A program made the translations under genes and the position numbers. The notes beneath the pieces were generated by a model. It was not told the origin of the DNA. It saw only the letters and a program-made list of their open reading frames with translations, and did not search any database. Shown here piece by piece: positions 59,978 through 64,000 of a stretch of DNA of 64,000 bases. Every line of letters begins with the position of its first letter. The stretch's first letter is position 1. This stretch comes from Streptosporangium amethystogenes (GTDB lineage Bacteria; Actinomycetota; Actinomycetes; Streptosporangiales; Streptosporangiaceae), in the NCBI RefSeq assembly GCF_000721075.1, contig NZ_JOEQ01000006.1, forward strand, positions 62,001 to 126,000, given 5' to 3'.

Positions 59978-61042
59978 ATCACTTCTGCAACCGCGCTGGA
60001 CATGATCCGGTCCGAGGTGGACCATGCTCTCCGGCGATTCGTCGAACAGCAGCGTCCGCAGGTCAGTGCTCCAGAGCTGGCCCCTCTTGTCTCCGCGGCC
60101 GAGGACTTCCTCTCGGGCGGCAAGCGGCTGCGCCCCGCCTTCTGCTACTGGGGCTGGCATGGTGCGGGCGGAGGCGACGACCCCGCGCTCTTCGCCGCGG
60201 CCGCCTCCCTTGAGCTGCTCCAGGCGAGCGCCTTGGTGCACGATGACGTGATGGACGCCAGCGACCTGCGCCGGGGCATGCCCTCGGCGCACCGCAGGTT
60301 CGAGGAGCTGCACAGGAAGGCTGGCTGGCACGGCTCCGCCGAGCAGTTCGGCGAGGGCGCGGCCATTCTGCTGGGCAACCTGATGCTCATCTGGTCCGGT
60401 GAGATGTGGCGCAACAGCGGTCTGCCCGCCGCCTCGCTGGCGGCGGCGCAGAAGGTGCACGACGACATGCGCACCGAGCTGATGTGCGGCCAGTATCTCG
60501 ACCTGCTGGAGCAGGCGCACGGCGAGGGCACCTTCGACAGCGCGCTGCGGGTCGCCCTCTTCAAGAGCGGCAAGTACTCCGTGGAGCAGCCGCTCCGGCT
60601 CGGGCTGGTGCTGGCCGCCCAGGGCAGGGAGCCCTGGATCGACCGGCTCTGCGAGGAGTACGGGCGGTCCGTGGGCATCGCCTTCCAGCTTCGCGACGAC
60701 ATCCTCGGCGTGTTCGGCGACCCGGACGAGACCGGTAAACCGGCCGGCGACGATCTTCGCGAGGGCAAGCGGACGATGCTCATCGCCCGCACGCTCGCCG
60801 CCGCCTCGGCCTCCCAGGCGCAGGTGGTACGCGCCACGCTCGGCGACCCGGACCTGGACGAGGCCGGAGTGGACCGGCTGCGCCGGATCATCGAGGAGAC
60901 GGGGGCCCTCGTGGCGTGCGAGGACCTGATCAAGGGGTACCTGGAGAACGCCCTCGGTTCGCTGGAGGGCGCCCCGATCCGCCCCGACGCCCGGGCGGCC
61001 CTGGCCGACCTCGCGGTGGCCGCCACCTCCCGGCGCACCTGA
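59975..61042 (+). CDS. Polyprenyl (geranylgeranyl-type) diphosphate synthase
   Basis: 355 residues. The first aspartate-rich motif is HDDVMDASDLRRG and the second is QLRDDILGVFGDPDETGKPAGDD. GGKRLRPAF near 50 is the usual N-terminal signature. It condenses isopentenyl units; chain length cannot be read safely from the sequence. The ATG at 59975 is preceded by GGAGGT, which falls inside the IS-type remnant B. This suggests that the remnant now provides its translation start region. Confidence 0.9.
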   Translation: MITSATALDMIRSEVDHALRRFVEQQRPQVSAPELAPLVSAAEDFLSGGKRLRPAFCYWGWHGAGGGDDPALFAAAASLELLQASALVHDDVMDASDLRRGMPSAHRRFEELHRKAGWHGSAEQFGEGAAILLGNLMLIWSGEMWRNSGLPAASLAAAQKVHDDMRTELMCGQYLDLLEQAHGEGTFDSALRVALFKSGKYSVEQPLRLGLVLAAQGREPWIDRLCEEYGRSVGIAFQLRDDILGVFGDPDETGKPAGDDLREGKRTMLIARTLAAASASQAQVVRATLGDPDLDEAGVDRLRRIIEETGALVACEDLIKGYLENALGSLEGAPIRPDARAALADLAVAATSRRT

Positions 61043-61145
61043 ACCGCGCACCCGATCCACGCACCTGATCCGTACACCGGGTCGGTGCCGTGCCCGGCGT
61101 CCCGTCCGCCCAGCCGGAGACACGCCCCCGCCGGGCGGAAGGACT

Positions 61146-61787
61146 TCAGCCGGAGGCCACCAGCCTCCGCCTGAACTCCTCCGCCGCCGCCTTGGGGTCG
61201 TCGGCCTCGGTGATCGCCCGCACCACCACCACCCGGCGCACCCCATGGGAGATGACCTCGTCCAGGTTCGTCAGGTCGATGCCGCCGATGCCGAACCACG
61301 GCCGCTCGGTCTCCAGGGCCGCGGCATGCCTGAGCAGGCCGGGGCCCGGGGCGTGCCTGCCGGGCTTGGTGGGCGTCGGCCAGATCGGGCCACAGCAGAA
61401 GTAGTCGACGCCGGGCTCGACCGCCGCGGCGGACGCCTCCTCGGGGGCGTGAGTGGAACGCCCGATGAGGATGTCGTCGCCGAGCATGTCGCGCACGATC
61501 GGCACCGGCAGATCGTCCTGGCCGAGGTGGAGCACGTCGGGGCGGATCGCGTAGGCGATGTCGGCCCTGTCGTTCACGGCCAGGAGCTTGCCGTGCCGGT
61601 CGCAGGCCTCACGGAAAACGGCGAGGAGGTCGAGCTCCTCGCGCGCCTCAAGACCCTTCTCGCGTAGCTGCACGATGTCGACCCCGCCCGCCAGGGCGGC
61701 GTCGAGGAAGTCCGCGAGATCTCCCCGGTCACGCCGTCCGTCGGTGCACAGATACAGACGGGCGTCAGAAACCGAGGGCTTGGGCAC
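61146..61787 (-). CDS. thiE: Thiamine-phosphate synthase
   Basis: 213 residues. It begins [27 protein letters not shown]. The motifs [39 protein letters not shown] and PWFGIGGID are those of ThiE. It joins the pyrimidine and thiazole halves of thiamine. It overlaps the upstream Rv2175c-like gene by 23 bases. The thiO gene across the gap belongs to the same pathway. Confidence 0.95.
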   Translation of the reverse strand: MPKPSVSDARLYLCTDGRRDRGDLADFLDAALAGGVDIVQLREKGLEAREELDLLAVFREACDRHGKLLAVNDRADIAYAIRPDVLHLGQDDLPVPIVRDMLGDDILIGRSTHAPEEASAAAVEPGVDYFCCGPIWPTPTKPGRHAPGPGLLRHAAALETERPWFGIGGIDLTNLDEVISHGVRRVVVVRAITEADDPKAAAEEFRRRLVASG

Positions 61788-62139
61788 GTCTCTTCACTTC
61801 CGTGTGGCGGCCCGCCGCGATCGCGTCGACCGGCGAGCCCGGCAGCGTGTCGTCGGGGGTGAAAAGCCAGCGGAGCGACTCGACGTCGTCGTATCCGGCG
61901 TCGAGGAGCACCGTGAGAGTGCCCGGCAGCCCCTTGACGACGTCCCCGCCGACCAGGAAGGCCGCGGGGACCTGTGGCTCGCCACCGCCCCTGCGCACTC
62001 CGATGAGCTTGCGGTCCTTGAGAAGTTGCTTGGCGCGACCGGCGCTCAGGTTGAGCCTTCTGGCGACCTCGGTCAGGGTGAGCCACTCGCCCACCAACTG
62101 GTCGGTCTCCCGGTCGATCTGCGCAACAGAAAGCGTCAC
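61765..62139 (-). CDS. Rv2175c-family DNA-binding protein
   Basis: 124 residues. The helix-turn-helix [28 protein letters not shown] is followed by the family's C-terminal domain, with [17 protein letters not shown] and [16 protein letters not shown]. The Mycobacterium homologue Rv2175c binds DNA and is phosphorylated by PknL. The gene is coupled to thiE. Its regulatory target is unknown. Confidence 0.88.
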   Translation of the reverse strand: MTLSVAQIDRETDQLVGEWLTLTEVARRLNLSAGRAKQLLKDRKLIGVRRGGGEPQVPAAFLVGGDVVKGLPGTLTVLLDAGYDDVESLRWLFTPDDTLPGSPVDAIAAGRHTEVKRRAQALGF

Positions 62140-62189
62140 GAATCCACCACTACCACATCGAGCCCTTCGCCAAACACCTGGCGGCGAGG

Positions 62190-63368
62190 TTACGCCACCG
62201 TACAGTCGCGCAACGCTATCGCAGGGTCGGCGAGGCGATTGACGTCGAGGCGCCGTCCGCCCTCGATGAGGCGGCGCCCCTGGACGAGGTCACGGGGGCG
62301 GTTGACCGAGAGGACCGCGGTGAGCCGGTCGTCCTCGGTCACCCAGCACACCGCCCACTTGGTGTTTCCCTCCGCCTCCGGGTCGCCGCGCCGGATCAGG
62401 CGGGCGCCGTCGTGGTACCCGGCGTACTGGACCATGTGGCCGAACTGCTCGGACCAGAAGTAGGGGACCGGGTCGTAGACGGCGACGTCGCCGACGAGCG
62501 TGGCCGCGGCCACGTCCGGGGCGCCCAGGGCGGTGTCCCAGTGCTCGACGCGGAGGCGCACCCCGTAGCGGCGCGACCACCAGGCCGCGCAGTCGCCCAC
62601 GGCGACCACTCCGGGCAGCGAGGTGCGCAGGTGCTCGTCGGTGACCACGCCGTTGTCGAGCCTGACACCGGAGCCGACCAGCCACTCGGTCGCGGGCCGC
62701 ACGCCGATGCCCGTGACGACCACGTCGGCCTCGACCGCGGAGCCGTCGGCCAGGGTGAGCCCTCCCTGGTCGACCGAGGCGACCATGGTGCCCAGACGCA
62801 GGTCGACGCCGGCCTGCGCGTACCAGGCGGCGGTGTACGCGCCGACCTGGCCGAGCGCGGCGGACAGCGGGACGTCGGCCGCCTCGATCACGGTCACGGC
62901 GCACCCCGCCCTGCGGGCGGCGGTGGCCACCTCGGCGCCGATCCAGCCCGCGCCGATCACGGCGACCCTCGTCCCCCTGTCGAGCAGGGCACGCAACCGG
63001 AGCGCGTCGTCGATGGTGCGCACCACATGCTGCGGGCCGTCCCCGCGCAGCCGAATCGGGCGCGCGCCGGTGGCGATGACCAGGCCCTCGTAGGCCAGCT
63101 CGCCCTCGGTGGTCTCGACCACACCGGGGTGGAGCCCCTTGGCGGAGACGCCCGCGCGGAAGTCGACCTCAAGCGCGTCGAGGTCGGAGTCGACGACGGT
63201 GGAGTCGGTCTCGCCGAGCAGCACCCCCTTGGACAGGGGTGGCCGGTCGTACGGTCTGTGTCGCTCCTCCCCGATCAGCGTGATCCTGCCGTCGAACCCG
63301 CGGGCCCGTAACGCCTCGACGCTGCGTACGCCGGCCAGACCGGCGCCTACCACTACGACATGATTCAC
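62190..63368 (-). CDS. FAD/NAD(P)-dependent oxidoreductase
   Basis: 392 residues from the GTG at 63368. The N-terminal FAD loop is VVVGAGLAGVRSVEALRARG, the NAD loop is VAVIGAGWIGAEVATAARRAG, and VAVGDCAAWW marks the second FAD contact. The C-terminal 80 residues match the reductase C-domain of ferredoxin or rubredoxin reductase-like proteins. Its electron acceptor is not encoded nearby. It is divergent from thiO. Confidence 0.9.
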   Translation of the reverse strand: MNHVVVVGAGLAGVRSVEALRARGFDGRITLIGEERHRPYDRPPLSKGVLLGETDSTVVDSDLDALEVDFRAGVSAKGLHPGVVETTEGELAYEGLVIATGARPIRLRGDGPQHVVRTIDDALRLRALLDRGTRVAVIGAGWIGAEVATAARRAGCAVTVIEAADVPLSAALGQVGAYTAAWYAQAGVDLRLGTMVASVDQGGLTLADGSAVEADVVVTGIGVRPATEWLVGSGVRLDNGVVTDEHLRTSLPGVVAVGDCAAWWSRRYGVRLRVEHWDTALGAPDVAAATLVGDVAVYDPVPYFWSEQFGHMVQYAGYHDGARLIRRGDPEAEGNTKWAVCWVTEDDRLTAVLSVNRPRDLVQGRRLIEGGRRLDVNRLADPAIALRDCTVA

Positions 63369-63489
63369 ACTTCCCGACCATAAGCGTCAGCACCGTACTC
63401 CTACCAACGGTCGTTGATAACGAAAACGGTATTTACCTCACATCTGACGCTCTAAGCGTGTTGCCGGACCCCTTAGGGTTGGGGGGAAG
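63369..63489. promoter_or_regulatory. Divergent promoter region of the oxidoreductase gene and thiO
   Basis: This stretch is A/T-richer than its surroundings (AACGGTCGTTGATAACG, 63408-63424). A -10-like TAGGGT at 63474-63479 would start the thiO transcript near 63486, right at the riboswitch. No good -35 box is spaced with it. Confidence 0.4.
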
Positions 63490-63672
63490 ACGCGCGGGAG
63501 CCCGGAACGCACCGGGCTGAGAGGAGGGCCGCGGAGCGACGAAGGACCCGGCGCGAGCCAGGTGAGGTGCGAGGAACGGATCCGCACGGCACCGGTGAGC
63601 GAGGTCCTGAGGCGACCGCGAGCGGGCCCTCGACCGCCACGAACCTGATCCGGGTCATGCCGGCGAAGGGAG
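63490..63672 (+). promoter_or_regulatory. TPP riboswitch (THI element) with an enlarged arm
   Basis: The first conserved block is CACCGGGCTGAGAGG (around 63510-63524). The second is ACCTGATCCGGGTCATGCC followed by GGCGAAGGGAG (63643-63672). About 118 bases lie between them, longer than in compact elements, forming an extended GC-rich P3 arm. The last bases run straight into GGAGCGGAG, the thiO ribosome-binding site, which implies translational control by thiamine pyrophosphate. Confidence 0.93.
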
Positions 63673-63682
63673 CGGAGTACGT

Positions 63683-64000
63683 ATGGCGGACCATTTCCAC
63701 CTCCTCGTCGTCGGCGGAGGGGTGATCGGACTGTCGGTGGCCTGGCGTGCCGCCGGCCGGGGCCTGAGGGTGGCGGTGGCCGACCCCGCGCCCGCCTCCG
63801 GCGCCTCGCACGCGGCGGCGGGCATGCTGGCCCCGGTCAGCGAGGTCACCTACACCGAGGAGCCGCTGCTGCGACTGGGCCTGGCCTCCCTGGAACGCTG
63901 GCCCGCCTTCGCCGCCGAACTGGCGGAGGCGAGCGGGCACGACCTCGACCACCGCACCGACGGCACCCTCGACGTCGCCTTCGGCTCGGACGATCTGGCC
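63683..64000 (+). CDS. thiO: Glycine oxidase ThiO (partial, runs off the right edge)
   Basis: 106 codons remain open to the end of the window. It begins ADHFHLLVVGGGVIGLSVAW, an FAD-binding Rossmann loop, then SGASHAAAGMLAPVSEV, the ThiO signature. ThiO oxidises glycine to the imine used for the thiazole half of thiamine. The TPP riboswitch directly upstream supports the assignment. The remaining two thirds are outside the window. Confidence 0.93.
   Translation, partial: MADHFHLLVVGGGVIGLSVAWRAAGRGLRVAVADPAPASGASHAAAGMLAPVSEVTYTEEPLLRLGLASLERWPAFAAELAEASGHDLDHRTDGTLDVAFGSDDLA

Overview
The window comes from a high-GC, chromosomal actinobacterial locus. It carries bldD (the c-di-GMP-responsive developmental regulator), the actinobacterial integration host factor mihF/sIHF, an actinobacterial helicase-degenerate priA, and an Rv2175c homologue. 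The third codon positions are almost all G/C. The rib, rsmB-fmt-def-priA, metK-coaBC-rpoZ-gmk-mihF, pyr and bldD blocks follow the order I know from Streptomyces. A Streptosporangiales member (Streptosporangium-like) is my best guess, but this is inference. No rRNA, tRNA, CRISPR array or intact transposon was seen.

Layout. 1-4074: end of an unknown gene, then a leftward molybdenum-hydroxylase maturation operon (MoxR/CoxD, VWA/CoxE, XdhC/CoxI, MobA-like transferase). 4218-6219: Ktr/Trk-type potassium uptake pair. 6291-9960: riboflavin operon ribE-ribBA-ribH plus a PH-domain gene, behind an FMN riboswitch and a promoter whose spacer is a TetR-style inverted repeat. Two tiny ORFs (37 and 26 codons) fill the gaps in this operon with four-base stop/start overlaps; ribD is absent. 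9961-10776: MpaB-type oxygenase. 11103-17070: five-gene oligopeptide ABC transporter ending in a 20-bp perfect terminator shared with convergent rpe. 18520-20373: asnB. 20473-29046: rsmB, fmt, def, two tandem paralogues of unknown function, and priA. 29328-30785: YtcJ-type amidohydrolase.

30855-36711 is the accessory part of the window. It holds a small helical protein and a 677-residue protein resembling type VII secretion-associated actinobacterial proteins, a convergent lipoprotein, a TPR-type regulator divergent from an RsbW-like ATPase, and a VapBC toxin-antitoxin pair with two identical palindromic operator cores.

36817-54344 is core metabolism: metK, a small PH-like gene, coaBC, rpoZ, gmk and mihF, then the leftward pyrR-pyrB-pyrC-carA-carB-pyrK-pyrD-pyrF operon. 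That operon is led by a PyrR-binding hairpin that covers the pyrR ribosome-binding site. carA has an unusual C-terminal extension coded by a 2 x 90-bp tandem repeat. arcA (arginine deiminase) is divergent and has a dyad in its promoter region, and bldD follows. 54494-64000: SpoIIE-type phosphatase, HEPN protein, L,D-transpeptidase, YbaK deacylase, GNAT acetyltransferase, metF, polyprenyl synthase behind decayed IS200/IS605-type hairpins, thiE with an Rv2175c-like DNA-binding gene, an FAD oxidoreductase, and a TPP riboswitch in front of thiO, which runs off the right edge.
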